From the NCBI GenBank assembly GCA_039024295.1, contig JBCDIQ010000275.1:1-8180 (forward strand): 8,180 nucleotides of DNA. Direction: 5' to 3'. Positions 1 through 7,218 of this stretch are shown one piece after another. Position numbers and translations under genes: made by a program. Source of the DNA: JBCDIQ01 sp039024295. GTDB taxonomy: Bacteria > Bacteroidota > Bacteroidia > J057. Numbering within the stretch: the first letter of the stretch is position 1; every line of letters starts with the position of its first letter. The notes under the pieces were generated by a model. It was given only the letters and a program-made list of their open reading frames with translations. It was not told the origin of the DNA and ran no database searches.

Positions 1-1
1 T

Positions 2-3000
2 TCAAAAACCCTGGAACTCTCCCAGCATTGTCTCAGGTTTCCCAAAAACCATTTTTCCTGGGCCTACCTGTATTATGATTACAGCGTGTACGAACTCCAG
101 GTTAACAACTTGGAGCAATCCATTTATTGGAACCAACAGGCAATCGAGCAAGCACAATCCAGTCGACCTATTGAGCAGGGAATACTGATTGAAGCCAAAT
201 TACTCACCAGTTGGAACTACAATAAAATGGGGAAACTGGACACGGCCATTGCCATCGCCCAGCAGATATTGGATGACACCATATGGGCAGATAGCCTTAG
301 GCCACAACTTTTCAGTACCTATCTGGCTTTGGGGGCACACCTCAATGAAGCCGGAAAACATGAACAGGCACTGGCTTATTTTCGAACCTCCATCCAGGAG
401 TTTGAGCCGGAGTATGGAGCAAACCACCTAGACATTGCTACCTTGTATGAACACAAGGGCATTACTTTTCAACGAATGTTCGAAATTGACAGCATGGATG
501 CTGCTTACAAGCGTACCCTTGAAATTCGCAAAAAAGTTCTGGGCCCAACCCATTTTTGGGTAGGGAAATCCTACAATGCGCTAAGCATCTCCTATGGCCG
601 ACAAGGTTTCTGGCAAAAAGCCGTTGAAAACCAGCAATTTGCTTTAGACATCATGGAGAAAAGCAGTGATGGAGAAAACTACCACTTGGCAGCAGCCTAT
701 TATAATATGGGGTATTTATATGGCCACCTGGGAGATTTTAAGGAACAAGTCTATTATGGTCAAAAAGCCGTTCAGCTTACCAAAAATCCTTCCCTGTTGG
801 CAACGGTTTACCATGCCATTGCAGATGGATATACTTTCCTTAAGGTACCCCATGAAGCAGAGCAATATTTCCTAAAATCACTGGCCACCTATTCGACTTC
901 AGTTTTGCCTTATCACCGGGGCAACCTTCAAGTACTGATGGATTTGGGAACTTTTTATTTGAAACAGGGCCAATCAAAGAGGGCAGACAGTGTCTTCAAG
1001 CTTACTTTCCAGTTGATGGAATCCGGCCTAGCCAGTTTGAAAACTTCCCCGCAATACGGACGTCTACTAGGAAAGATCGCAGGCTTGAAGGCTATACAAG
1101 GCCACTACGAAGAAGCACTTGAACTGAACCAGGAGGCAATCGAAGTGTTGGCCAGGTATCCTTCTCCAACCATCTCAAACAGGGCCAATATACATCTCAG
1201 CAGGGCTGAGATCCTCAGAAAACTAGGCAGAAAAGAGGAGGCTTTGCAGGCCTGTAACCAATCATTGGCTGTGTTACTTTCTGCAGGGGACACCCTAAGT
1301 TCATCCCAACCCCCAACAGCTTCAGTCCTCAAGTTATATCCTGTAATTTCTTTGTTTATCCTATCAGAAAAAGCTCAGTTACTCAATACGTACCCTGATC
1401 CTGGAAGTAAACACACGGCCCTGGAACTGTTTTTATTAGCAGACAGCGTCATAGATGCTGTGCGTTCGGGCTTATCAACCCCGGATGCCCAAAAATATCT
1501 GGCAGAAAATGCTGCCGCTTTATATGAGGATGGCCTTGAGTTTACCCTGGCAAATTACCAAGCAAGCAGCGAAGCTAAATATGCAGAACACGCTTTCACC
1601 TTTATGGAAAAATCCAGGTCTCTGCTATTGCTGGAAGGAATACAGGAAAGTAAAGCACAAACTTTTGCAGGGATTCCAGCTAACATCCTGGCCCGGGACC
1701 AACACCTGAAAACCCGAATTCTTCACACCCAAAATAAATTACAAGCCCTCACCTCCCATACATCCCAGCGTGACAGTATTGTGGCACTTTGGCAAAACAG
1801 GGCCTTTGACTTGAGAAGAGCCCATCAGTCTCTTTTGGATACCCTCGAACAGCTATACCCGCAATACTACCAGCTCAAATACGCCAAGAACCTGTATTCA
1901 CTCCCTGAAGTTCAACAAGGGTTAGCCTTGGATCAAGTCCTGCTTAGCTATTTTTGGGGAAAGAAGCATGCCTACGTACTTGCTATCTCTAGCACTGAAT
2001 TTTTCTTTAAAAAGTATGATTCGGAACAAATGACCCAGAAAATTCAGACAATAACTTCATTTGCCAGTCAACGGGTTTCCTTCATGCAGGACAGGGCCTA
2101 CAGCAAAAAGTGGGCAGCCTATCAACAAGATGGATATGCTCTTTATAATTTACTGCTCAAGGGTCCTTTAGAAGGGTTAGGCACCCCTGTTCATGAAGTC
2201 GGTTTTTCAGATAGCAGAACTTATCAACCTCCTGAAAAGAGGATCATTGTATTGCCTGACGGTCCCTTGTACCAGCTTCCATTTGATGCACTCATTGTAT
2301 CCCCGCACCCTGAAACGCCAATTTTTACTGTTACCCAATACCAAATCCAGCATGCATTTTCAGCCAGCCTGTTCATGGATTCGGAGACTTCCTCAAAGGC
2401 ATCAAAGGTCTATGCGGGCTTTGCACCTGCATATAAGCGTCCTTCAGAAAACGATTATCCTACTTATGCCTTCGCACGTGGTAAAGAGGTAAGTTTCAAC
2501 CCCCTTCGTTACAACCAGGAAAGCATTACTCAAGCTGCCAAGCTATGGAATGGCCAAGCTTTTAAAGGTCAGAAAGCCAGCCGGAATCGATTCCTCAAAG
2601 AAGCAGATGACTATCAAGTGCTTCACCTTGGGGTTCATGCATTCTCGAATAACCAAAACCCTGACTATTCAGGGCTTGCATTTGCTACTGACACCCTGGA
2701 GGTGGTCAATGCGAATGAGCTGTATCAAATGAAGCTACGGGCGGATCTGGCGGTGTTAAGCGCTTGTTACACCGGCACGGGAAAATGGGTACCTGGTGAA
2801 GGGGTATATTCCCTAGCCAGGGGGTTTCGGTTTGCAGGATGTAAAAATGTGGTGACCAGCCTTTGGCAGGCAGACGATAAGGCTGCTACTGAAATGGTCC
2901 AGTATTTCTTTGATGCGCTAAAGTCGGGTAAGGATCAAGCGGAATCCTTACGCATGGCAAAGCTAACCTACCTTTCCAATAGTGATCCCCTTCGTGCCCA

Positions 3001-3139
3001 CCCTTACCACTGGGGAACTTTCGTTTTAATGGGAGAAAACAAGCCGATATCACTAAAAACTGGGCAATCTGCTTCCCTGTGGGGGTTTGCGTTTTTAGGG
3101 TTGATAGCCATTCTTTGGATGTATAGCAGAAGGAAGTAG
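2..3139 (+). CDS. TPR-CHAT domain protein (putative cysteine protease), membrane-tailed, 5' partial
   Basis: The reading frame is open to the left edge with no stop, so the true start is outside the window. The GTG at 86 is only the first possible start inside it, and the residues before it still read as TPR-like helix. Numbering from that GTG (1017 aa): about 1-470 are tetratricopeptide repeats of the kinesin-light-chain type, followed by a helical linker. A CHAT (caspase HetF-associated with TPRs) domain spans about 613-990. The expected catalytic pair is visible: His851 in LHLGVHAF and Cys894 in VLSACYTGTG, followed by the conserved GEGVYSLARGFRFAG and VVTSLWQADD segments. A hydrophobic segment at about 998-1013 ends in SRRK, suggesting a C-terminal membrane anchor. 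CHAT proteins are caspase-like peptidases; some are activated by a partner sensed through the TPRs. The substrate here is unknown. No gasdermin or type III-E CRISPR partner lies to the right. The family call is firm, the role is not. Confidence 0.93.
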   Translation, partial: SKTLELSQHCLRFPKNHFSWAYLYYDYSVYELQVNNLEQSIYWNQQAIEQAQSSRPIEQGILIEAKLLTSWNYNKMGKLDTAIAIAQQILDDTIWADSLRPQLFSTYLALGAHLNEAGKHEQALAYFRTSIQEFEPEYGANHLDIATLYEHKGITFQRMFEIDSMDAAYKRTLEIRKKVLGPTHFWVGKSYNALSISYGRQGFWQKAVENQQFALDIMEKSSDGENYHLAAAYYNMGYLYGHLGDFKEQVYYGQKAVQLTKNPSLLATVYHAIADGYTFLKVPHEAEQYFLKSLATYSTSVLPYHRGNLQVLMDLGTFYLKQGQSKRADSVFKLTFQLMESGLASLKTSPQYGRLLGKIAGLKAIQGHYEEALELNQEAIEVLARYPSPTISNRANIHLSRAEILRKLGRKEEALQACNQSLAVLLSAGDTLSSSQPPTASVLKLYPVISLFILSEKAQLLNTYPDPGSKHTALELFLLADSVIDAVRSGLSTPDAQKYLAENAAALYEDGLEFTLANYQASSEAKYAEHAFTFMEKSRSLLLLEGIQESKAQTFAGIPANILARDQHLKTRILHTQNKLQALTSHTSQRDSIVALWQNRAFDLRRAHQSLLDTLEQLYPQYYQLKYAKNLYSLPEVQQGLALDQVLLSYFWGKKHAYVLAISSTEFFFKKYDSEQMTQKIQTITSFASQRVSFMQDRAYSKKWAAYQQDGYALYNLLLKGPLEGLGTPVHEVGFSDSRTYQPPEKRIIVLPDGPLYQLPFDALIVSPHPETPIFTVTQYQIQHAFSASLFMDSETSSKASKVYAGFAPAYKRPSENDYPTYAFARGKEVSFNPLRYNQESITQAAKLWNGQAFKGQKASRNRFLKEADDYQVLHLGVHAFSNNQNPDYSGLAFATDTLEVVNANELYQMKLRADLAVLSACYTGTGKWVPGEGVYSLARGFRFAGCKNVVTSLWQADDKAATEMVQYFFDALKSGKDQAESLRMAKLTYLSNSDPLRAHPYHWGTFVLMGENKPISLKTGQSASLWGFAFLGLIAILWMYSRRK

Positions 3140-3239
3140 CAGATATAGGACGATAATCGAAATTTATTTTCATTAAATTTATTTTTTTTCTTACATTGAG
3201 AGGATAATTCATCTGCGCGTTTATTAACTAACTTACACT

Positions 3240-4553
3240 ATGCAACAGACCTTTACTTCTGCCATCCTGGCATTTGCTTGCTTGTACCTTTTTTCCAGCT
3301 CAACAATGGCTCAGCCTACAATGGACGGCACCCTAAATGATGCTGCGTGGGGAACTGCTGCTGCTATCCAAAATGCCAACCTCCGCCCAGGAGGCGGTAC
3401 TGGCCCTGGTTTTGGGGCAAACCATGAGATCAATGCACTCTATGTGGTTGGCGATGCTACCAATATCTACTTTGGAATTGCAGGATCGGTGATTAATGGT
3501 AATCGTATTCTGCTATTCATTGACTCTAAGACTGGTGGTTATTCTAATGGTAATTTTGGACGGTTTGATGCCCCTCAGGGAGTAGACGACTTCAATTCAG
3601 GTACCACATTCGACGCTGGTTTCCTCCCAGACTATTGCCTGGTGATAGGAACTACTGCTTTCGAAACCAATCACTTTGTAGACCTTTACACCCTCTCTGG
3701 CAGTGCAGGGAGTGGCGGCGGACCAAATAACTTTATTGGCGATGCGGCTGATGCCGATGTTGGAGCGAATCCTGCCAGTGATAATGATACCCGTGGATTT
3801 GAAGTAAGAATTTCCAAAACAGACCTAGGATATACAGAAGGCGACGATATCAGGGTAATGGCGATGTATATCTCTGATGGTGGTTTTTTGAGCAACCAAT
3901 TCTTATCGGCAGCGGGTAATGGAGAAGGAGATTATGGTGGTAATGCTGTTACATTCGGCAGTGCTACCCCTGGGTTCCTGACCATCAGTGCCACGACGCT
4001 TCCTGTAACCTGGACTTCCTTCGATGGTCAACTTATAGATGGAAAGACCTTTCTTTCCTGGAGTACGGCAAATGAGATTGACAATGACAAATTTGTGGTA
4101 GAACGCAGCAGAGATGCCCAAACCTGGGTAGCCCTTGGCGAAATATCAGGAGAAGGCACCACCAATCAGCGTTCTACCTATGAGTATACCGATGTAAAGC
4201 CCCTCTTTGGCAAAAACCTATACCGAATTCGTCAGGTAAACATGGATGGCACCAGTGATTTTTCTAATATCATTGAGCTTTTCAATGCCAAGCAAGAAGC
4301 CTTTAGTTTGGAGATGTACCCCAACCCAGCCCAGTCGTTCCTGTCAATCCGTGCGCTTTCTGAGATAACGGGTGATGCCACGATTTCACTTCAAAACACC
4401 AAAAGCCAACAAGTCCTTCAAAGAAAGATTGGCGCTGAAGCGCTCATGAGTGGATACACCCTACCTGTAGGAAACCTCCCGTCAGGTCTTTACCGCGTGG
4501 TACTTTCGTATGAAGGCCGCCAGGTTGTAGAGCAGGTGAGTGTGGTGAGGTAG
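3240..4553 (+). CDS. T9SS type A sorting domain protein with CBM9-like N-terminal domain
   Basis: A 437-residue secreted protein. Residues 1-24 form a Sec signal peptide (hydrophobic core from A8 to about F18, cleavage after TMA24). The mature protein opens with the MDGTLNDAAWG motif (28-38), which resembles the start of CBM9/DOMON-like beta-sandwich domains that bind sugars or other ligands. That domain runs to about 250 and is rich in Gly, Asn and Asp. From about 254 (LPVTWTSFDG) to about 349 lies the FN3-like module very common in Bacteroidota surface proteins, with FVVERSRDAQTW and LYRIRQVNMDGTSDFS. Residues 355-437 are a type A T9SS sorting domain, with YPNPA at 360-364, LPSGLYRVV and the terminal QVSVVR. 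The protein should cross the outer membrane by T9SS and be released or anchored on the surface. It starts 100 bp after the CHAT gene at an ATG with no clear ribosome binding site, as is usual in this phylum. No catalytic domain is recognised; ligand binding is inferred. Confidence 0.93.
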   Translation: MQQTFTSAILAFACLYLFSSSTMAQPTMDGTLNDAAWGTAAAIQNANLRPGGGTGPGFGANHEINALYVVGDATNIYFGIAGSVINGNRILLFIDSKTGGYSNGNFGRFDAPQGVDDFNSGTTFDAGFLPDYCLVIGTTAFETNHFVDLYTLSGSAGSGGGPNNFIGDAADADVGANPASDNDTRGFEVRISKTDLGYTEGDDIRVMAMYISDGGFLSNQFLSAAGNGEGDYGGNAVTFGSATPGFLTISATTLPVTWTSFDGQLIDGKTFLSWSTANEIDNDKFVVERSRDAQTWVALGEISGEGTTNQRSTYEYTDVKPLFGKNLYRIRQVNMDGTSDFSNIIELFNAKQEAFSLEMYPNPAQSFLSIRALSEITGDATISLQNTKSQQVLQRKIGAEALMSGYTLPVGNLPSGLYRVVLSYEGRQVVEQVSVVR

Positions 4554-4557
4554 AAAA

Positions 4558-4599
4558 TAGGTTTTAGCTATTAGGTTTTAGGGGATAGGTTTTGTTTTG
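4558..4599. repeat. 14-bp tandem repeat, three units, between convergent genes
   Basis: Three units begin at 4558, 4572 and 4586, an exact 14-bp period. Each starts with TAGGTTTT; the first two share TAGGTTTTAG and the third diverges after the eighth base. The array fills most of the 53-bp gap between the stop of the T9SS gene and the stop of the convergent oxidoreductase gene. It has no hairpin, so it does not look like an intrinsic terminator. Its function is unknown. Confidence 0.75.
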
Positions 4600-4606
4600 G
4601 GTGGGT

Positions 4607-5743
4607 TTACCAGAATGGAGATTTCTGAATCATTCTCTGGACCAATGGAATGCCTCCGGCCCATACCAACCCATTGAGAATATGGGGCGTAGAATTTAAC
4701 ACTTGAACCAGTCGATGGGCACGTTTCATCGGCTGGTTTATTTTTTTGTAAACCTCCTGTCTGTACTGTTGGTGAGCCTGAACCTCAGTTAGCTCACCTG
4801 AATACATTTTTTCCAAATGCTTTGCTGCTTCAATGCCTGACCAAACCGCATTGTCAATTCCATGTCCCTGCATGGGGTCAATCAGGCCTGCGGCATCACC
4901 GATCGCCATCCAACTGGGTCCTGAAATGGTTATCTCCCTGGAAGCAAGGGGCAATCCGAATCCATGAATCTTCATGCTTAAATCAGAACTGGCAAACCGA
5001 TTTCTCAGCAGCGGCTCATTATGAAGAATGTCCAGCAGCACTTTTTTCAGGTCCACTTTCCTTCTGCTTACCTCATCAGACCGCATGCCAAAGCCCACAT
5101 TTGCCCAGCCATTCTCAAGTGGAAACATCCAGAAATATCCTGGCAAGTAGTTCTTCAAGAGAAAAAATTCATTCTTACCTGGATCAAGTCCTTCAATGTG
5201 TTGGATATAAGCCCGCACCGCTGCGCAGTGATGGGTCCTATCAATCACATCTGCCCTTAACTTTCGCATAAACGGTGCCTGTCCTCCGGATGCCAGGATC
5301 GCGTGTCGTGCATTTAGCACATCTTTTTTACCCTGAGCGCTAATTCCGTTTTGAGAAGGAATGATTTGTTTGACGGCAAAGTCCTCAATGATCTCCGTGG
5401 AGGTATACTTTTTTACCAGGTCTAATATCGCATTATCAAAGTCCAATCTCCTGGCATTTCCAGTTGGCAACACCCACTTCAGGTCAAGCCATTTTCCACT
5501 TGGGGCATATATCCGGGACTCTTGCACCCGGAGATCCAGTCCATCCTGGAGCAATTCTTCCGACCAAACAGGATTGAGCTGTTTCAAGTATTTAAAAACA
5601 GGGCCTGGGATGGCATCCCCGCATACTTTGTCCCGAGGAAAGGTCGTTTTATCCAGTAATGCAACCTTCAACCCAGAATTTGCCAACGCCAGTGCTGCGC
5701 TGCACCCTGCAGGGCCAGCTCCCACAATCATCAGGTCGTACAT
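4607..5743 (-). CDS. FAD-dependent oxidoreductase, geranylgeranyl reductase family
   Basis: A 378-residue flavoprotein of the COG0644 (FixC/geranylgeranyl reductase) group within the PHBH-type monooxygenase fold. The N-terminal Rossmann motif is GAGPAG at 8-13, with Asp31 ending the second strand where the FAD ribose usually binds. The family signature FPRDKVCGD sits at 35-43, with Cys41. The second FAD motif, GDAAGLIDPMQGHGIDNA, is at 282-299. Family members reduce double bonds in isoprenoid chains (chlorophyll, menaquinone or archaeal lipids) or act as hydroxylases; the substrate here cannot be read from the sequence. No signal peptide or membrane helix is seen, so the enzyme is probably cytoplasmic or membrane-associated. 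The start is taken as the ATG at 5743, directly before the Rossmann strand. An in-frame TTG at 5761 would add six residues but is less likely. It is divergent from the LpxR-like gene and convergent with the T9SS gene. Confidence 0.9.
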   Translation of the reverse strand: MYDLMIVGAGPAGCSAALALANSGLKVALLDKTTFPRDKVCGDAIPGPVFKYLKQLNPVWSEELLQDGLDLRVQESRIYAPSGKWLDLKWVLPTGNARRLDFDNAILDLVKKYTSTEIIEDFAVKQIIPSQNGISAQGKKDVLNARHAILASGGQAPFMRKLRADVIDRTHHCAAVRAYIQHIEGLDPGKNEFFLLKNYLPGYFWMFPLENGWANVGFGMRSDEVSRRKVDLKKVLLDILHNEPLLRNRFASSDLSMKIHGFGLPLASREITISGPSWMAIGDAAGLIDPMQGHGIDNAVWSGIEAAKHLEKMYSGELTEVQAHQQYRQEVYKKINQPMKRAHRLVQVLNSTPHILNGLVWAGGIPLVQRMIQKSPFW

Positions 5744-5792
5744 TTGAGTCTTTGAAGTCAAGAACGTTATTTTGACTCAACCTAGTAAACCC
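5744..5792. promoter_or_regulatory. Divergent intergenic control region with inverted repeat
   Basis: These 49 bp separate two divergently transcribed genes and must carry or overlap control signals for both. TTGAGTC (5744-5750) and GACTCAA (5774-5780) form a perfect 7-bp inverted repeat with 23 bp between the arms. A second pair, GTCAA (5757-5761) and TTGAC (5772-5776), and the palindrome AACGTT (5763-5768) lie inside it. No clean Bacteroidota promoter (TTG, about 19 bp, TAnnTTTG) could be placed; the nearest match on the + strand is TATTTTG at 5768-5774, one base short. An operator role is inference from position and symmetry only. Confidence 0.3.
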
Positions 5793-6800
5793 ATGTCATT
5801 CAAACAACTTATTCCCCTCCTTTGCATTGGCTTTTCTGTTATGTTCCCATTGGGGCTTCACGCTCAGCCTTGCACGGGCATGTCTATCTCAGATGCAGAT
5901 GTAATGCCTATTTCCATCGTCCGGGCCTATTACGACAATGATGCTTTCGTGGGAACCAACCGGTTTTATACCCAAGGAGCCCGACTAGAGGTCATCACGC
6001 CTTCCTTTAGCCGCCTCTACCTGTCAAAGCTGCTGTTGCTGAGGATTGGAAGAAGGTCGAGGACGTATTATGGGCTATCGCTTAACCACAAGGCATTTAC
6101 CCCTGAAGTTTTTGTTCCTGATACCAGCGTGCTACCGGAGATCCTCCCTGGTGATCGGCCCTTCGCTTCAACTTTAAGTGTAGGCCATTTTTTGATTTCA
6201 AACGATCGGGGAAATCGCTTACGCCTTACCACAGAGTTTGAGGTTGGGGTCCTTGGTCCTTGGGCACTTGGCAGGTACCTCACCGGAGATTTTGAGGGAA
6301 CACGCGCGTGGGATACCCAGATTCGGCCTGATATTTTGCTGGGGTATTCCGCTCAACTGGAAAAGGGATTCGTAGATGCAGATGGGTTTGATTTCATCGC
6401 TTATGGCAGGGCTAACCTCAACACAGTGTACCCCCATATTGCAGCAGGGGGACAAATCCGCGTGGGCTTGCTCAATCCCTATTTTCATGCTGTAGACTTT
6501 ATGCCCAGGTCCGCACATGGGGGAAGGGACATTCGCAACCTTCAACTATACCTGTTCTTTAAAGGGGAAGCTCGTTTCATCGGATACGATGCCACCCTGC
6601 AAGGTGGATTAATTAATCGCTCCAGTCCTTATACCCTTTCAGGTTCGGACCTCAACCGGGTAATAGCCGTAACTGAATCTGGCTTAAAGGTAATTTATAA
6701 AAATGTGGGCGCGGGATTCTCGCTGTTTTTAGTTACTCCTGAATTCGAAGGAGCAGAATCCCACAGCTACGGACAAGTGAGCCTGCTATTTGCTTTCTAG
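5793..6800 (+). CDS. LpxR-family outer-membrane beta-barrel (lipid A deacylase-like), active site possibly incomplete
   Basis: A 335-residue protein resembling the lipid A 3'-O-deacylase LpxR family (DUF2219), whose members remove the 3'-linked acyloxyacyl chain of lipid A at the outer membrane. Residues 1-24 form a signal peptide (MSFKQ, hydrophobic core, cleavage after LHA). The family N-terminal motif is present as YYDNDAF (46-52) followed by NRFYTQGARLEV; Asn49 and Asp50 match the expected active-site Asn-Asp. GDRPFAS, VGVLGPWALG and AWDTQI (Trp173) match later family blocks. The protein ends in LLFAF with a C-terminal Phe, as beta-barrels do. Oddly, the segment between LGP and WDTQ is short and has no histidine, where characterised LpxR enzymes carry a catalytic His. 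The start is taken as the ATG at 5793, which gives a normal signal peptide; a TTG at 5772 would add seven residues. Family fit is good, enzymatic activity uncertain. Confidence 0.82.
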   Translation: MSFKQLIPLLCIGFSVMFPLGLHAQPCTGMSISDADVMPISIVRAYYDNDAFVGTNRFYTQGARLEVITPSFSRLYLSKLLLLRIGRRSRTYYGLSLNHKAFTPEVFVPDTSVLPEILPGDRPFASTLSVGHFLISNDRGNRLRLTTEFEVGVLGPWALGRYLTGDFEGTRAWDTQIRPDILLGYSAQLEKGFVDADGFDFIAYGRANLNTVYPHIAAGGQIRVGLLNPYFHAVDFMPRSAHGGRDIRNLQLYLFFKGEARFIGYDATLQGGLINRSSPYTLSGSDLNRVIAVTESGLKVIYKNVGAGFSLFLVTPEFEGAESHSYGQVSLLFAF

Positions 6801-6828
6801 GATGAGGCAAGAAATGGCTCTCTGACAA

Positions 6829-6990
6829 TTTTAGCCGGGATTGAAGTACGACTCCTCCGGGTATGGAGACTGACTGCCCATCAGCTATAGCTATCTGACA
6901 CCTTCGGAGTCATTACCCCCCCCCCGAAGGAGTTGAAAATGTATAGCATCCAATGCTACCCGTAAATTATGACCCTGAAAGGGTCGAACC
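6829..6990. repeat. REP-like hairpin-mosaic intergenic repeat
   Basis: A non-coding block made of consecutive short inverted repeats. ACTCCTCCGG (6851-6860) pairs with CCGAAGGAGT (6924-6933) at 9 of 10 positions. Inside lie a perfect palindrome AGCTATAGCT (6883-6892) and the hairpin GACACC-TTC-GGAGTC (6897-6911, one mismatch). CCTTCGG (6901-6907) can instead pair with CCGAAGG (6924-6930). Downstream are two perfect 6-bp stems with 3-base loops: TAGCAT-CCA-ATGCTA (6944-6958) and GACCCT-GAA-AGGGTC (6971-6985). This resembles REP-like elements scattered between genes in Bacteroidota, an identification made from memory. No ORF of note runs through it. The block could act at RNA level downstream of the LpxR-like gene or be a mobile or selfish repeat. 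Confidence 0.6.
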
Positions 6991-6994
6991 TCTC

Positions 6995-7017
6995 AAAGTA
7001 AGGAAACTTCACTTTTT
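6995..7017 (+). terminator. Weak hairpin followed by T tract
   Basis: AAAGT (6995-6999) pairs with ACTTT (7011-7015), and AAG (7000-7002) with CTT (7007-7009), leaving one bulged C and a GAAA loop. The T run continues to 7017. The stem is AT-rich and weak, so on its own this is at best a minor terminator on the + strand, about 200 bp after the LpxR-like stop. Confidence 0.25.
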
Positions 7018-7036
7018 GTCAGAGTACCAAAAAAAT

Positions 7037-7067
7037 AAACTCGGCCCCTTTCCAAAGCCGAGTTTTT
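7037..7067. terminator. Bidirectional rho-independent terminator
   Basis: AAACTCGGC (7037-7045) and GCCGAGTTT (7057-7065) form a perfect 9-bp stem with an 11-base loop. On the + strand the stem runs into TTTTT (7063-7067). On the - strand it is followed by TTTATTTTTTT, so either strand gives a stem with a U tract. It lies between two convergent genes, the LpxR-like gene (+) and the AraC-type gene (-), and can end transcription from both. It is about 240 bp from the first stop and 190 bp from the second, so both 3' untranslated regions would be long. Confidence 0.85.
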
Positions 7068-7218
7068 GTAGGCAGGATATACCTTACCTTTCCTATAAAG
7101 AACTACCTTCATGTTATGCTTAAGCAAGAACGTTAATTTAATGTTAAGAAGCGAGAAAAATTAAAAAAAATTCTGGATGTCTGATTGAAGCAATTCCTCC
7201 TGTTATACGAACTATCCT
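7068..7218. other. AT-rich non-coding spacer
   Basis: This stretch lies between the bidirectional terminator and the 20-bp palindrome. The longest open stretch from an ATG (7111) is only about 17 codons and has no support as a gene. It is AT-rich, with a poly-A run near 7163-7170 and the direct repeat GTTAA at 7132 and 7143. No convincing promoter, RNA gene or transfer signature is seen. Confidence 0.5.

Noticed and set aside
2..3139. Type III-E CRISPR (Craspase) or gasdermin defence system built round the TPR-CHAT protein.
   Set aside because: No gRAMP/Cas7-11, CRISPR repeat or gasdermin-like gene is visible, and the downstream gene encodes a T9SS-exported surface protein. The left flank is unseen, so this is not fully excluded.
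3160..3185. Direct repeat AAATTTATTTT (3160-3170 and 3175-3185) with a T8 run upstream of the T9SS gene.
   Set aside because: Simple AT-rich sequence; no hairpin for a terminator and no acceptable TTG/TAnnTTTG promoter pair could be placed.
4822..5271. A 149-codon + strand open frame inside the oxidoreductase gene.
   Set aside because: Antisense to conserved FAD-binding motifs; composition is that of a reverse-strand shadow.
6829..6990. A CRISPR array or attenuator-riboswitch in the hairpin region.
   Set aside because: The stems differ in sequence and spacing, with no repeated direct unit, and the block is downstream rather than upstream of genes.
5759..7135. The 11-mer CAAGAACGTTA occurs at 5759-5769 and again at 7125-7135, suggesting a shared operator.
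   Set aside because: Several exact 11-base matches are expected by chance within 8 kb, and the second copy is not next to a gene start.
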